NCBI GenBank assembly: GCA_016215555.1
Contig: JACRJC010000048.1
Coordinates: 1-60,662 of the forward strand
Direction of reading: 5' to 3'
DNA from: Rhodospirillales bacterium
Lineage (GTDB): Bacteria; Pseudomonadota; Alphaproteobacteria; Rhodospirillales; WMHbin7
DNA length: 60,662 nucleotides
The notes under the pieces are model-generated. The model was not told where the DNA came from and did not search any database. It was given only the letters and a program-made list of their open reading frames with translations. The number at the start of each line of letters is the position of its first letter. The stretch's first letter is position 1. Shown here one piece after another: positions 8,503-17,076 of this stretch. A program made the translations under genes and the position numbers.

Positions 8503-9687
8503 TCAGCGACCAGTGCGTGGCGAACAGGCGGTCTTCTGGATGCTTTTTTGCAGTTCAGATCGGATGCCGGAGCGGCTCATGTCAGCAACGGCACGAATAG
8601 ACTGCCCACTGAGGCGACGGAATGTGATTTCCACCCACCAGAGTACCTTCTCCCACCATTCAGGCGAGCGAGGTTTGATACCGTGACTGTTAACTCCACA
8701 GCCATATATCCAGGACCACCGAGCCCCTTCGCGTTGCATGTACTCGGCGGCCTCGCGCTGCGTGAGAAAGTGAACACCTTGCTCGCGCAACCTCTTTACG
8801 ACGGTCTTGTTCCAGGGCGTTTCGTGTTCCGGGTAGAGAGCAACGCCACGCACGTCGTTGTAGTTGGTGTTGGACCAGCCATCTTGGCAGCAATCATCAT
8901 ACCAGCCATAGAACGACCCATGATACCCCCTACCTTCCTCAGATGGAAGAAAACGTATGGCGGTGGCAACCATTTCTGAAGATGTTAGAATCCCAGACCT
9001 TCCTTCCGCGATATCGTTTGTAGCTCCACGCATATCGGCAATCATCGGCTCATCTTCGTAATCAACGATATCTCTCTGCACTCGTCCGAGAATAGTGATC
9101 TCTGGCTGAATGTCGGCGCGGAGCAGATCAATCATGTCGTAGAGGAATGCCCTCCGCCCAATCTCGGCTATGTCCGAACATGAAATCTCAAGGTTCACGC
9201 GAGTGAGAAGATGCGCCCCAAGGGATGCGTGCTCGGGTCGGAAAATGGGACGACCATGGTCCGGGTCCAAACCGAATGAGAGACAGACAGTACGATATTC
9301 AGGACTGTCCCAGTCTAAGTTGACCTTCAGGTCTAAGATGCGATCGATATGGGGATGCAGTCCTCGCGGGGCAGGGGCTGGTCTATGTTCGCTTCCGCTA
9401 CAATCGATGACGACCAGAACCGGGCTGGCGCGGTACGGAATGATTCGTATGCCGCGCCTGCCATCCTTTGTCTCAAACTCCAAAATTGGGATGCTGACGC
9501 CTTCGATAGGCGCTGAGGGGTGTTCAGTATGTCCCAAGATACCACGTTCTAACTCTAGTTCCATCAGACTACGAACTGCTGACGAAACATCCATTCCGCG
9601 TCCGCTAACATGCGTCCGGAAAGCGGAATGCAGGCCGTCACTGATTCTCACGTTGAAACTGATATTCTTCTTGGCATCCGACGGCAT
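8503..9687 (-). CDS. Unknown protein with ribbon-helix-helix-like N-terminus
   Basis: This 394-aa protein starts with about 50 residues (NISFNVRISDGLHSAFRTH, then MDVSSAVRSLMELELERG) that resemble a ribbon-helix-helix DNA-binding fold of the antitoxin type. The remaining 340 residues hold no motif I recognise; they are rich in Trp and His toward the end and include a CGVNSHG segment. Base composition is less GC-rich than the flanking host genes. It stands alone between the UPF0149 gene and a recombinase-associated gene fragment, so it is probably horizontally acquired cargo. A defence or regulatory role is possible but unsupported. Confidence 0.6.
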   Translation of the reverse strand: MPSDAKKNISFNVRISDGLHSAFRTHVSGRGMDVSSAVRSLMELELERGILGHTEHPSAPIEGVSIPILEFETKDGRRGIRIIPYRASPVLVVIDCSGSEHRPAPAPRGLHPHIDRILDLKVNLDWDSPEYRTVCLSFGLDPDHGRPIFRPEHASLGAHLLTRVNLEISCSDIAEIGRRAFLYDMIDLLRADIQPEITILGRVQRDIVDYEDEPMIADMRGATNDIAEGRSGILTSSEMVATAIRFLPSEEGRGYHGSFYGWYDDCCQDGWSNTNYNDVRGVALYPEHETPWNKTVVKRLREQGVHFLTQREAAEYMQREGARWSWIYGCGVNSHGIKPRSPEWWEKVLWWVEITFRRLSGQSIRAVADMSRSGIRSELQKSIQKTACSPRTGR

Positions 9688-9908
9688 GACACACCTCGTT
9701 GATATGACGAGGTCACCCTACGAACTGCGGCAGAATTTTCAAGCAAATCTGCGTATAGACGTAGGCTCACCCTCAATCATCCACGTATTGACACAATTGA
9801 AGAACCTGGTTCGCTCACATTGGTCCGGAGTGAAAGGAATTATTCGACGGGACAGGCGACCGGTTGGACGACAATATGTCCTGACGTCCTGTAGTCTTTT
9901 TGGAGATT

Positions 9909-10030
9909 AACCCCTCCCTCTGCCCCCCCCAATCCACCGGCACGTCGTCGAGCAGATCGGCCGGTTGCAGGTGCGGGGTTGGCGGTCATCGAGAGTGGTC
10001 TCGACGAGGTCAATCCGGAACGATTCGCCC
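9909..10030 (-). pseudogene. Decayed 3' fragment of a recombinase-associated gene
   Basis: On the minus strand this stretch matches the last part of the gene at 11681-12067: ...LVETTLDDRQPRT, then after a one-base frameshift LLDDVPVDWGG. The DNA similarity begins at almost the same point as in the intact copy (AACCCCTCCCTCTGCCCCCC here, AACCCTTCCCGCTGCCCCCC there) and fades after about 120 bases. It is a remnant of a related but different integration cassette. The rest of 9688-10260 shows no gene. Confidence 0.75.
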
Positions 10031-10260
10031 ACATATTCACAGCAGCAACATGTTATTTGTTCTGCGCCGTATCGGCGCCATTGACAGTCTCTGAGCATGC
10101 AACTATATAGAGCAAGCTCTTGGTAGGAGCATGGCACTCGCCGTTCCGAAGCTGCTGGCAGCGCTACCCTGGTTTTCCAAAACAAACCTTTCAACAGACA
10201 TTCGGGTCTGGGAGGGCGGTTGGCGAGTGACGCTTGCTTATCCAGGCCAGGAGAATGGCT

Positions 10261-11571
10261 ATGTTGATTGGTGACGTGCGCCCCACGACGCTTGGGGGTA
10301 TCAAAAGTCTCGCAGCGCAGCTTCGCAAGGAGCAGGGCATTAAGTATTCCGATGCGCTCGATATCGCGGCCAAGGCCGCCAATTATACAAACTATCGTAA
10401 TGCACAGCGTGTGCTTCCCCTGCGCGGCACTGGGGGTAGGCGGCCTTACGTGCTCCTGACCATCTATTGGCTCGATAAAGACCAGCGCCACAAGATTGGT
10501 CGAGAGACCCTTTGCATCGAATTGTCGCAGCCCATCTTCGACATATGCAGTAAGTCCATGCTCAAATCCGTCCGTGGCTTCGGCGATCTTCGGATGGTCG
10601 CCGCCGACCACTTCGTCTGCGATACACTCGCCCCTAGCCAGAGTTACGCGCGCGGTCGCCTTTCCACCGCCGAGCGCTCGCTGCGCTTTATGGAACGGAC
10701 GGGCCTTCGCCCTTCGCGAGACTATCGCAAAGCGTATCCGAAGGAATCGATGGACAAACTACCCGGGATGGATCACTCGACCTATTGGGTTGACCCGGCA
10801 ATGAACCAGTTCATCCTTGTCGACGAGCCCTATGGCCGCGCACCTGACGAGGAAAAGCGTGCCGCGTGGGCCGCGCGCAACGGCTGGCGCATCACCAAGA
10901 CATCCTGGCCCGGTATGTACAATCCCTATAGCTGTGATCTCTATGTCGCGACGGTCGATGACACAGGCTACGATCTCGGTGCCCTGGTGGCGAAAATCAA
11001 TGCAATGCCGACGCCGTTGCTTGCGGAAAACTGGGCTGGCGATTCCGTAGCGTCCTGGGAGACGTTCCTCAGTCCGATGGCGAAGACGCCGCAGGATATG
11101 CGTCGCGCCCGTTGTCGCGGGACAATTTACCCGACTGCCAGCGCCACATCTGTGCCTTACAGCTATAATGTTGGAACTTCACGTCGTCGTCCAAGGGGCG
11201 AGATGGGCATCGAGGGTCATATCGAAGCGGGCCGCATGATCAAGGCGGCACTCGCGTCGAAGCAGCGGCCCTATGCCGTCTATAATCGGATGAATTCCGT
11301 GCGCTCGACGCTCGAAGACTGGATGAGCCTCGAGATTGGTCGCGGGAAAATGGAAGGCCCTGAGTTCTTCGACGTCTATTATAACGGACTCGAAGATAAT
11401 GACCCCTTTGGGAAGATGGCCGCGACGCGCGCCGGCCTTATCGCGCTCCTTGGCGATCTGAAGAAGAAGCTGCAGGCGGCCTATCCGAACTGCGCACCGC
11501 TCCGCCAGCAACTGAAGCGCATTGACATGTCGGTGACGCTGATCGGCAGGATGGAGTCCACCAATGCCTAA
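10261..11571 (+). CDS. DUF5623-like protein
   Basis: This protein is 436 aa from the ATG at 10261, chosen because AGGAGA lies six bases upstream; an ATG at 10255 and a TTG at 10234 are also open. The beginning (MLIGDVRPTTLGGIKSLAAQ, then KYSDALDIAAKAANYTNYRNAQR) is the conserved opening of a family I recall as DUF5623, found on plasmids and islands and of unknown function. The gene is less GC-rich than the host genes. The start of a second gene overlaps its end, so it once belonged to an operon that is now cut by the prophage edge. Confidence 0.7.
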   Translation: MLIGDVRPTTLGGIKSLAAQLRKEQGIKYSDALDIAAKAANYTNYRNAQRVLPLRGTGGRRPYVLLTIYWLDKDQRHKIGRETLCIELSQPIFDICSKSMLKSVRGFGDLRMVAADHFVCDTLAPSQSYARGRLSTAERSLRFMERTGLRPSRDYRKAYPKESMDKLPGMDHSTYWVDPAMNQFILVDEPYGRAPDEEKRAAWAARNGWRITKTSWPGMYNPYSCDLYVATVDDTGYDLGALVAKINAMPTPLLAENWAGDSVASWETFLSPMAKTPQDMRRARCRGTIYPTASATSVPYSYNVGTSRRRPRGEMGIEGHIEAGRMIKAALASKQRPYAVYNRMNSVRSTLEDWMSLEIGRGKMEGPEFFDVYYNGLEDNDPFGKMAATRAGLIALLGDLKKKLQAAYPNCAPLRQQLKRIDMSVTLIGRMESTNA

Positions 11572-11692
11572 TTTCTACTGTGGTGGCGCTGACCCATCTG
11601 AGCGGATGGCCGGTCTTGGGATCGGCATTGCGCGCGACCTGCACAGCCGCAATGGGCGCAAAGCAGCTGTTGCCAGCATTTCAGCATCCAAA
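11564..11692 (+). pseudogene. 5' fragment of a gene cut at the prophage edge
   Basis: An ATG overlaps the stop codon of the DUF5623-like gene (ATGCCTAA) and opens a frame beginning MPNFYCGGADPSERMAG. About 43 residues later, near AAACCC, the sequence becomes the 3' end of the opposite-strand recombinase-associated gene; the frame runs on only as its antisense shadow. I read this as a truncated gene marking the left junction of the prophage. Confidence 0.55.
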
Positions 11693-12067
11693 CCCTTCCC
11701 GCTGCCCCCCCCAATCCACTGGCACGTCTTCGAGCAGGTCGGCCAGTTGCAGGGTACGGGGTTGGCGGCCTTCCAGGATGGCCTCGACGATGTCGGGGGC
11801 CAGCAGGGTGAGGCGGAAGATTCGGCTGACATAGGAGCCGTTCAGCTTCTCGGCCTCGGCCAGTTCGTTCAGCGAACGGACCTGCCCCTCCTCGATCATG
11901 CGCTTCCATTTGAAGGCGCGGGCCAGCGCCTTCAGCAGCGCTTCGTCGGGCTTGGCGCTGCGACGTTCTGCAACGCCCTCGCCCTCGGGCACGATGATCT
12001 GCTTTCGCCCGCCGATGCGGCGGATGGTCATCGGAATACGAACGGTCAGTGTGTCCTGCTGGATCAT
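11681..12067 (-). CDS. Recombinase-associated HTH-like protein
   Basis: This 128-aa protein has a ParB-like helical core (about residues 45-105: EALLKALARAFKWKRM, SLNELAEAEKLNGSYVSRIFRL) with a probable helix-turn-helix, ending DVPVDWGGQREGFGC. Proteins of this type regularly lie downstream of large serine recombinases in alphaproteobacterial prophages. Its ATG overlaps the recombinase stop (ATGA). It may be a directionality or DNA-binding partner; that role is inferred. Confidence 0.75.
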   Translation of the reverse strand: MIQQDTLTVRIPMTIRRIGGRKQIIVPEGEGVAERRSAKPDEALLKALARAFKWKRMIEEGQVRSLNELAEAEKLNGSYVSRIFRLTLLAPDIVEAILEGRQPRTLQLADLLEDVPVDWGGQREGFGC

Positions 12068-13398
12068 GCCGCTTTCCTTTTGCGCTGGGCGTTCATGTCG
12101 GCGACCAGGCTGGCCAGCCCCTCGACCCGCAGCTTCATCTCGACGTCGCCGGGATGAACGGCCACCTTCTCGACCAGAATCTCCAGGATTCGGGCCTGCT
12201 CGGCGGGGAACAGTTCGTCCCACAACCGGTCGAAGTCTGTAAGTGCGCTGCGCACGCTGTCGGGCGGGATGCCCACAGCCAACCGTTCGACCCGGGCTAG
12301 GATTTCTGGGGCTGTCAGCAGGGCGCGAACCTGACCGATGACGGCAGCCTCGATCTCGCCCGCCGCCACCGAGCGCACCGGGCATTCGCCGTGCCCGGAC
12401 CGGATCGCCTTCATGCAGGTGTAATATCGGTAAAGACGCCCTTGCTTCCTGGTATAGGTGGGGGCCATGGCCCGCCCGCAATGACCGCAATGGATCAGGC
12501 CCTTGAGCGGCGCTGGCGTTGCCGAACGGGTGGCTCCCGCGCGCACGTTGGGCGCCTTGTCGGCCAGCACGGCGCGCACCTTGTCCCAGGTCGCCGAATC
12601 GATAATCGCCTCGTGCTCGCCTGGCCAGCTTGTTCCCTTGTGAACCGCCTCGCCAAGATAAAGCCGGTTGTTCAGCATCTTGTAGATGTTGTTCTTGTTA
12701 AGCGGCCGGCCCACGCGCTGGCGACCGCCCTGGGTGGTCCAGCTCTTGGTGCGATATCCATCCGCCATCAATTCTTTGACCAGCAGGGTGGCAGAGCCGA
12801 TTTTCAGGAACCGGGCGAAGATATGGCGGACCAGCTTGGCCTCTCCCTGATTGACCACCAGCTTGCGATTGACAACGTCGTAGCCCAAGGGCGGGTTGCC
12901 GCCCATCCACATCCCCTTCTTGCGACTGGCCGCGAACTTGTCGCGGATGCGTTCGCCGATCACCTCACGCTCGAACTGGGCGAAACTGAGCAGGATGTTG
13001 AGCGTCAGGCGCCCCATGCTGGTCGTGGTGTTGAAAGACTGTGTCACCGAGACGAAGGTGACTCCGTGGCGGTCGAACACCTCGACCAGCTTCGAGAAAT
13101 CCATCAAGGATCGGCTCAATCGGTCGATCTTGTAGACGACGACCACATTGACCTTGCCTGCCTCGATGTCTGCCAGCAGGTGCTTCAAGCCGGGACGTTC
13201 CAGATTGCCGCCAGAGAAGCCGCCGTCGTCGTAGTGGTCGGGCACAGGCAGCCAACCTTCCTGCTTCTGGCTGGCGATATAGGCCTCGCAGGATTCGCGC
13301 TGGGCGTCGAGCGAATTGAATTCCATGTCCAGGCCCTCTTCCGAGGACTTCCTGGTATAGATGGCGCAACGCAGCTTGCGGATAGGAGGGGTTTTCAT
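12064..13398 (-). CDS. Large serine recombinase (phage integrase)
   Basis: This 444-aa protein has a resolvase catalytic domain (about residues 8-155) with nucleophile motif YTRKSS (Ser18), the conserved YKIDRLSRS, and SFAQFEREVIGERIRDK. A recombinase domain (about 165-270) and a zinc ribbon follow (CGHCGRAM, then YRYYTC and a later Cys), then a coiled-coil-like tail. Large serine recombinases integrate phage DNA at short att sites. I start it at the ATG overlapping the DUF2924 stop (ATGA); the frame is open 17 codons further but that part is DUF2924 antiframe. It is most probably the integrase of this prophage. Confidence 0.93.
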   Translation of the reverse strand: MKTPPIRKLRCAIYTRKSSEEGLDMEFNSLDAQRESCEAYIASQKQEGWLPVPDHYDDGGFSGGNLERPGLKHLLADIEAGKVNVVVVYKIDRLSRSLMDFSKLVEVFDRHGVTFVSVTQSFNTTTSMGRLTLNILLSFAQFEREVIGERIRDKFAASRKKGMWMGGNPPLGYDVVNRKLVVNQGEAKLVRHIFARFLKIGSATLLVKELMADGYRTKSWTTQGGRQRVGRPLNKNNIYKMLNNRLYLGEAVHKGTSWPGEHEAIIDSATWDKVRAVLADKAPNVRAGATRSATPAPLKGLIHCGHCGRAMAPTYTRKQGRLYRYYTCMKAIRSGHGECPVRSVAAGEIEAAVIGQVRALLTAPEILARVERLAVGIPPDSVRSALTDFDRLWDELFPAEQARILEILVEKVAVHPGDVEMKLRVEGLASLVADMNAQRKRKAA

Positions 13399-13847
13399 GC
13401 GGCGACCTTGCGATGATTCTTGAGGCCAAAGAAAATTAGCCCGTTCCACCTCGTGCCGGTGATGGCCCGGGCAATTGCCGACAGTGATTTATAGGGGCGG
13501 CCCTGATATTCGAAGCCTTCATCCAGGACGGTGACCTGATGGTCGACGCCCTGCCATTCGCGAACCAGCCGGGTTCCGCTGATGGGTCGGTTACTGGCGG
13601 GCTGCTTGCGTTTCAGCACGTTGCCGCCGTCCAGATCCTCGGCCAGTTCTTCGAGCCTGCGGACGGTTTCTGGTTTCAAACCGCCATAGGCCAGTTCCTG
13701 GATGCGATAGGCTAGGCGGCTTTCCAGGAAGCGGCGATTATAGGGCGGCGGCTCTTTACCGTGCAGTTCCCGCCAGAGGGTTTTCAATTCTGGCGTCGGC
13801 GTCTGTTTGAGGGCCGCCAGCCTGGCCAGCACGGCGTTATCGGTCAT
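13395..13847 (-). CDS. DUF2924 protein
   Basis: This 150-aa basic protein has the conserved DUF2924 features LKTLWRELHGKEPPPYNRRFLESRLAYRIQE (in shorter blocks) and, toward the end, GTRLVREWQG and YKSLSAIARAITGTRWNG. It is almost always encoded just upstream of a large serine recombinase, with which it overlaps here by four bases. A DNA-binding accessory role in recombination is likely but unproven. Confidence 0.9.
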   Translation of the reverse strand: MTDNAVLARLAALKQTPTPELKTLWRELHGKEPPPYNRRFLESRLAYRIQELAYGGLKPETVRRLEELAEDLDGGNVLKRKQPASNRPISGTRLVREWQGVDHQVTVLDEGFEYQGRPYKSLSAIARAITGTRWNGLIFFGLKNHRKVAA

Positions 13848-14046
13848 GCGATATTCTCCTTTTCAAAAGGGTGTTCGCATGACCGCTCTGGTCGGGCACG
13901 AAGTCGAGGGAACTTTCTCCGCACTGCTCAGATAAAACTCTGGACTTCAAGGCCACCAGACGCATGACGCCGACAGCCAGAATCTCCGCCACTTCATCCA
14001 GCCGCTCGGCGGCGGTCATGCGGTTGGGAGAAAGGGCGTTGGTCAT
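13837..14046 (-). CDS. Small protein of the recombinase cassette
   Basis: This 69-aa protein carries MTAAERLDEVAEILAVGVMRL, a helix common to small proteins upstream of DUF2924-recombinase pairs. It overlaps the DUF2924 start by 11 bases and is probably co-translated. Function unknown. Confidence 0.65.
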   Translation of the reverse strand: MTNALSPNRMTAAERLDEVAEILAVGVMRLVALKSRVLSEQCGESSLDFVPDQSGHANTLLKRRISHDR

Positions 14047-14121
14047 CGGACGGCACCTGGATGTGAAACCTGTCCATCCTATGTACCGGCGTCCCCATCG
14101 ATTCGTCCCAAGGGGGGTGAA

Positions 14122-14823
14122 CTACGCCGCCGCCGAATCAGCCCGATTTCCTCCACCGGACGATGAAGCGGCCGAGGCGTGAAGCGCCTTCCACAATCGT
14201 GACACCTTCTTCTTGACGGTGCTTGGATCGGGAGAAGACTTGCCGTTGGCATCGAACCAGTCGAGAAGGCCACGCACCAATGCCGCTTGCGTTGATGGAA
14301 TGCCCTCCTCGTGAATATATCGGCAAGCCTCAATCCAAAAGCCATCCCAGTCGTATTTCTGGGGCGCGCCTGGGCCGCTACGATTGATGGAGATTTCAGG
14401 TGCGTCCTGAGCCACCTGGGCGTTGCATGCCTCAAATCGCGCAACTTCCTTGCGGCGGATAAGAAGATCGTCCAACGCGACGACAAATTCCGTCTTTCCG
14501 CCCCAAGTGTGGATATCGATATAGCTATCCGGCTCTTCCGGTTCCACGGAATCGATGACATGCGAGCCGTGTTTGATGACCGCCCATGCGTCGTTCCGAT
14601 TAAGGTCGTATATCCCGGTTAGACGCTTCAATCCGCCAGGTGCTCGTTGCCACTGATCCGTATCGACCTCAATCCATTCGCCGACTTCCACCGCGACGCC
14701 GGAAAGACCGACGGACAGGACCAACTTCTCTTCAAGAACCAAGGTTCCAATATGCGCTGGCTTCATGCTCCAGCGCTCGCACAGATCGGCCACGGTGAAA
14801 TAAGCAATATTGGGAAGCGCCAT
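14122..14823 (-). CDS. Conserved prophage protein of unknown function
   Basis: This 233-aa protein has an N-terminal segment resembling a DNA-binding excisionase/MerR-type helix (FTVADLCERWSMKPAHIGTLV) and a helical C-terminal part (residues about 160-220: WIEACRYIHEEGIP, then PDPSTVKKKVSRLWKAL) often found at the end of phage regulatory proteins. The ATG at 14823 has GGAGG nine bases upstream; an ATG at 14832 overlaps the stop of the XRE gene and is also possible. It is the third gene of the ImmA-XRE operon. Confidence 0.75.
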   Translation of the reverse strand: MALPNIAYFTVADLCERWSMKPAHIGTLVLEEKLVLSVGLSGVAVEVGEWIEVDTDQWQRAPGGLKRLTGIYDLNRNDAWAVIKHGSHVIDSVEPEEPDSYIDIHTWGGKTEFVVALDDLLIRRKEVARFEACNAQVAQDAPEISINRSGPGAPQKYDWDGFWIEACRYIHEEGIPSTQAALVRGLLDWFDANGKSSPDPSTVKKKVSRLWKALHASAASSSGGGNRADSAAA

Positions 14824-14828
14824 GATTC

Positions 14829-15110
14829 TCATCCTCCTTCGACGGCGCGCAGGCGGCGGTAGGCGCGCACGACTTTAGCGACATCGCGTTGCATGTCGGG
14901 CGGAAACCGCTCGGCGGCGACGAACAGGTCATCGAGACGCACCCCCAATATGGCTGATGCCTTCTCAATCAGTTCGTCGCGCGGCGGCTTTTCACGGCCC
15001 CGTTCGATGCGCGACCAATAGGCTGGGGAAACGCCAAGGCGTCCGGCAAAGTCGTTGAGGCCGATGCCAAGCTCGTTGCGCCTTGTGCGGATGTAGGTTC
15101 CGAACGGCAT
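14829..15110 (-). CDS. XRE-family helix-turn-helix repressor
   Basis: This 93-aa protein is an HTH_XRE domain (residues about 5-62; RLGVSPAYWSRIERGREKPP covers the recognition helix) with a short C-terminal helix. It starts at the stop of the ImmA-type gene (TGATG overlap). XRE-ImmA pairs control lysogeny in many phages and mobile elements: the protease cuts or inactivates the repressor when the element is induced. A paired GTTAAC site upstream of the operon is a likely operator. Confidence 0.9.
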   Translation of the reverse strand: MPFGTYIRTRRNELGIGLNDFAGRLGVSPAYWSRIERGREKPPRDELIEKASAILGVRLDDLFVAAERFPPDMQRDVAKVVRAYRRLRAVEGG

Positions 15111-15874
15111 CACACCCTCCCTGGCTGCTGGTTGGCGACAAGACGATATTTGCAAAGACGAACCCAGATGAAGGACGCCGACACGCCGAACATATCGGCC
15201 AGATCGTCGAGCAGCGCTTCTTGTTCCGCCGCGTCCCACCCAAAGCCGTCGATCACCGGATAGCCGGGCTTTCCGGCATGGCCGGACCGGTTGATCAGCG
15301 CAATACCGAATTGTCTGGCCTGCATCACCATGGCGCGGTGCAGCAGATCGGGTGGTGCCAGAAGACCGCCCATGAACTCGTTGGCGCGATATTCCGACCA
15401 ATATTCCTCATTCTTCGGCCCCGTCGTATCAAAATGCCGCTCATCCGGGGTGACGTGGCGGGACTTGCTCCGGCAGGCCATGACCGACGCTGGACCGTCG
15501 AAGATGGCGTGCCCCAGTTCGTGGGCAGCGGTACTGGCGGCAAGGTCGTGCCGTTCGCCAAGCACGGTTGGATTGAGGCTGAGATAGATGTTCTCGGGGC
15601 TGTCGGGATCGTATTCGCAGGCCCCAGCCACCAGCAGCCCCTGTTCATCGTGAACCTCGCTCTGGCAATCCCATACCGGCACGAGGCGGATTCCATTGGC
15701 CACCAGCATCTCAACACGGCGGATCACGGTATCTGCCGGAAGTGGCTTGGCCCACAGGCCGCCGCAGATCTGGCGGCGCGCGTCGCGGGCGATCGACCAG
15801 ATGGCGTTGGCGGGCAGCGGGCGCGCCTCGCCGGTGGACGGAACGCTGGGAAAGATTGCGGTCACGACGGCCAT
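15110..15874 (-). CDS. ImmA/IrrE-type metallopeptidase
   Basis: This 254-aa protein has the zinc-binding motif HELGH at residues 118-122 and a downstream third ligand region WSEYRANEFMGGLLAP, the arrangement of the ImmA/IrrE (M78) family. I begin it at the ATG at 15874, which has AAGGAG six bases upstream; 40 more codons upstream are open but lack a site. It is first in an operon with the XRE repressor, so its likely job is to inactivate that repressor on an inducing signal. Confidence 0.9.
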   Translation of the reverse strand: MAVVTAIFPSVPSTGEARPLPANAIWSIARDARRQICGGLWAKPLPADTVIRRVEMLVANGIRLVPVWDCQSEVHDEQGLLVAGACEYDPDSPENIYLSLNPTVLGERHDLAASTAAHELGHAIFDGPASVMACRSKSRHVTPDERHFDTTGPKNEEYWSEYRANEFMGGLLAPPDLLHRAMVMQARQFGIALINRSGHAGKPGYPVIDGFGWDAAEQEALLDDLADMFGVSASFIWVRLCKYRLVANQQPGRV

Positions 15875-15899
15875 CGTCGGCTCCTTGCCTGCCGGGTTC

Positions 15900-15917
15900 G
15901 TTAACTGATCCGTTAAC
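15900..15917. promoter_or_regulatory. Paired GTTAAC operator-like site
   Basis: Two GTTAAC palindromes lie 12 bases apart (GTTAAC-TGATCC-GTTAAC), 26 bases upstream of the ImmA-type start and within the 287-base divergent region facing the early genes. This is where a lysogeny repressor would be expected to bind. A repeated TTCATGGGG occurs further right (near 15941 and 15967). Confidence 0.5.
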
Positions 15918-16161
15918 GGATGTGTTCGCATATTGTTCCATTCATGGGGGCTTGTCGAGTCCTTTTCATGGGGCGCAATTATCGGCCCAAGCATTTCGGA
16001 ACGGGGGCGAGAATCATATAAAAACGCCTTGTTTACTGCGGAGTTGACCAGGGGCGGAAACAGCCTTTATTCCCCATTCCGCCCCTTTCCGCCTCCATGT
16101 TCCCAAGTTCTCCGTGCTTTCCTTCTGTCAGCGATCAACGCCCAACGGAACGGAACACATC

Positions 16162-16734
16162 ATGCAAACGGGACAGCAAATCACGCCCCAGGACATCACA
16201 GGAACCGGCCTAGCCGCCGCCGACCGCTGTGCCCGGCGGATTGGCCGCAGCCTGCGTTTGCCTGCCAGCGACATCCATGACATCCGCCAGGATCTGCTGC
16301 TGGAACTGGTGCGCCGGGCTCCTCGCTTCGACGGACAGGCCCCCTGGTCGGCCTTTGCCAGTCTGGTGATCCGCCATGCCGGGCAGGATGCCGCCGACCG
16401 CTGGGTCCGTCATCGCCTCCGTCATGGCGGATCGCTGGGCGACATCGAACCGGCCAGCGAAGACGGTCTGTCCGCCTGGTGGGCTGGCGGTGTTGCCGGT
16501 CCAGGCGCCATCCATTTGCGGCTTGATATTCAGCGCTTCCTGGAAAGCCTGCCCGAGGGGCTTCGCCGTCTTTGTCATCTGCTGGCTGATGAAGACCGGG
16601 CTGAGGCCCTGGCCGGATCCGGCCTCTCGCGCAGCGAGTTCTTTCGCCAGCTCCATGAACTTCGCATGCGGCTTCGAGCCTTCGGCATCACCCCCTTGGG
16701 ACGATCCGGCCAGTGCGCCGGTACATGGCAATAA
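16162..16734 (+). CDS. Sigma-70-like phage protein
   Basis: This 190-aa protein looks like a small sigma factor: a region-2-like segment (about residues 35-80: DIHDIRQDLLLELVRRAPRF, then WSAFASLVIRHAGQDAADRW) and a region-4-like helix-turn-helix (about 125-180: LESLPEGLRRLCHLL, then SGLSRSEFFRQLHELR). It is the first gene rightward of the lysogeny control region, so it may switch on phage early genes. The ATG has only a weak upstream site; the frame is open 16 codons further. Confidence 0.72.
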   Translation: MQTGQQITPQDITGTGLAAADRCARRIGRSLRLPASDIHDIRQDLLLELVRRAPRFDGQAPWSAFASLVIRHAGQDAADRWVRHRLRHGGSLGDIEPASEDGLSAWWAGGVAGPGAIHLRLDIQRFLESLPEGLRRLCHLLADEDRAEALAGSGLSRSEFFRQLHELRMRLRAFGITPLGRSGQCAGTWQ

Positions 16735-16755
16735 CCCGCGAAGAGGAAGACGAAG

Positions 16756-17076
16756 ATGACCGTAACTTTCCACCCGCCCGATGTTCCCGTCCGCTCGCTG
16801 CCGGTGGACGAGAACGGCTTATGCGACTGGCTGGCCGACGCCGAACCGGGCGCTGTGCTGATCTATTACTGCGGTCATCTCGGTCACGACCGGATGCCCA
16901 GCACCAGGGTCCTCCCGGAAGTGCAGCGCCGCCAGTTGGTCAATGTCGCGGCCCGCGTTCAACAGGCTGCCGAAGACGAGCGGGTGTTCCTGCTCCAGCG
17001 GCGAAATGGCGAGGACGATTTCAGCTATCTGGCCATTAAGGCGACTGGCAACGCAAAACGGAGGAGCCGCCGATGA
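16756..17076 (+). CDS. Small early phage protein
   Basis: This 106-aa protein contains LIYYCGHLGHDR near residue 35-46 and a helical stretch after it. It overlaps the next gene by four bases. Proteins like this sit beside the sigma-like gene in related prophages; function unknown. Confidence 0.7.
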   Translation: MTVTFHPPDVPVRSLPVDENGLCDWLADAEPGAVLIYYCGHLGHDRMPSTRVLPEVQRRQLVNVAARVQQAAEDERVFLLQRRNGEDDFSYLAIKATGNAKRRSRR

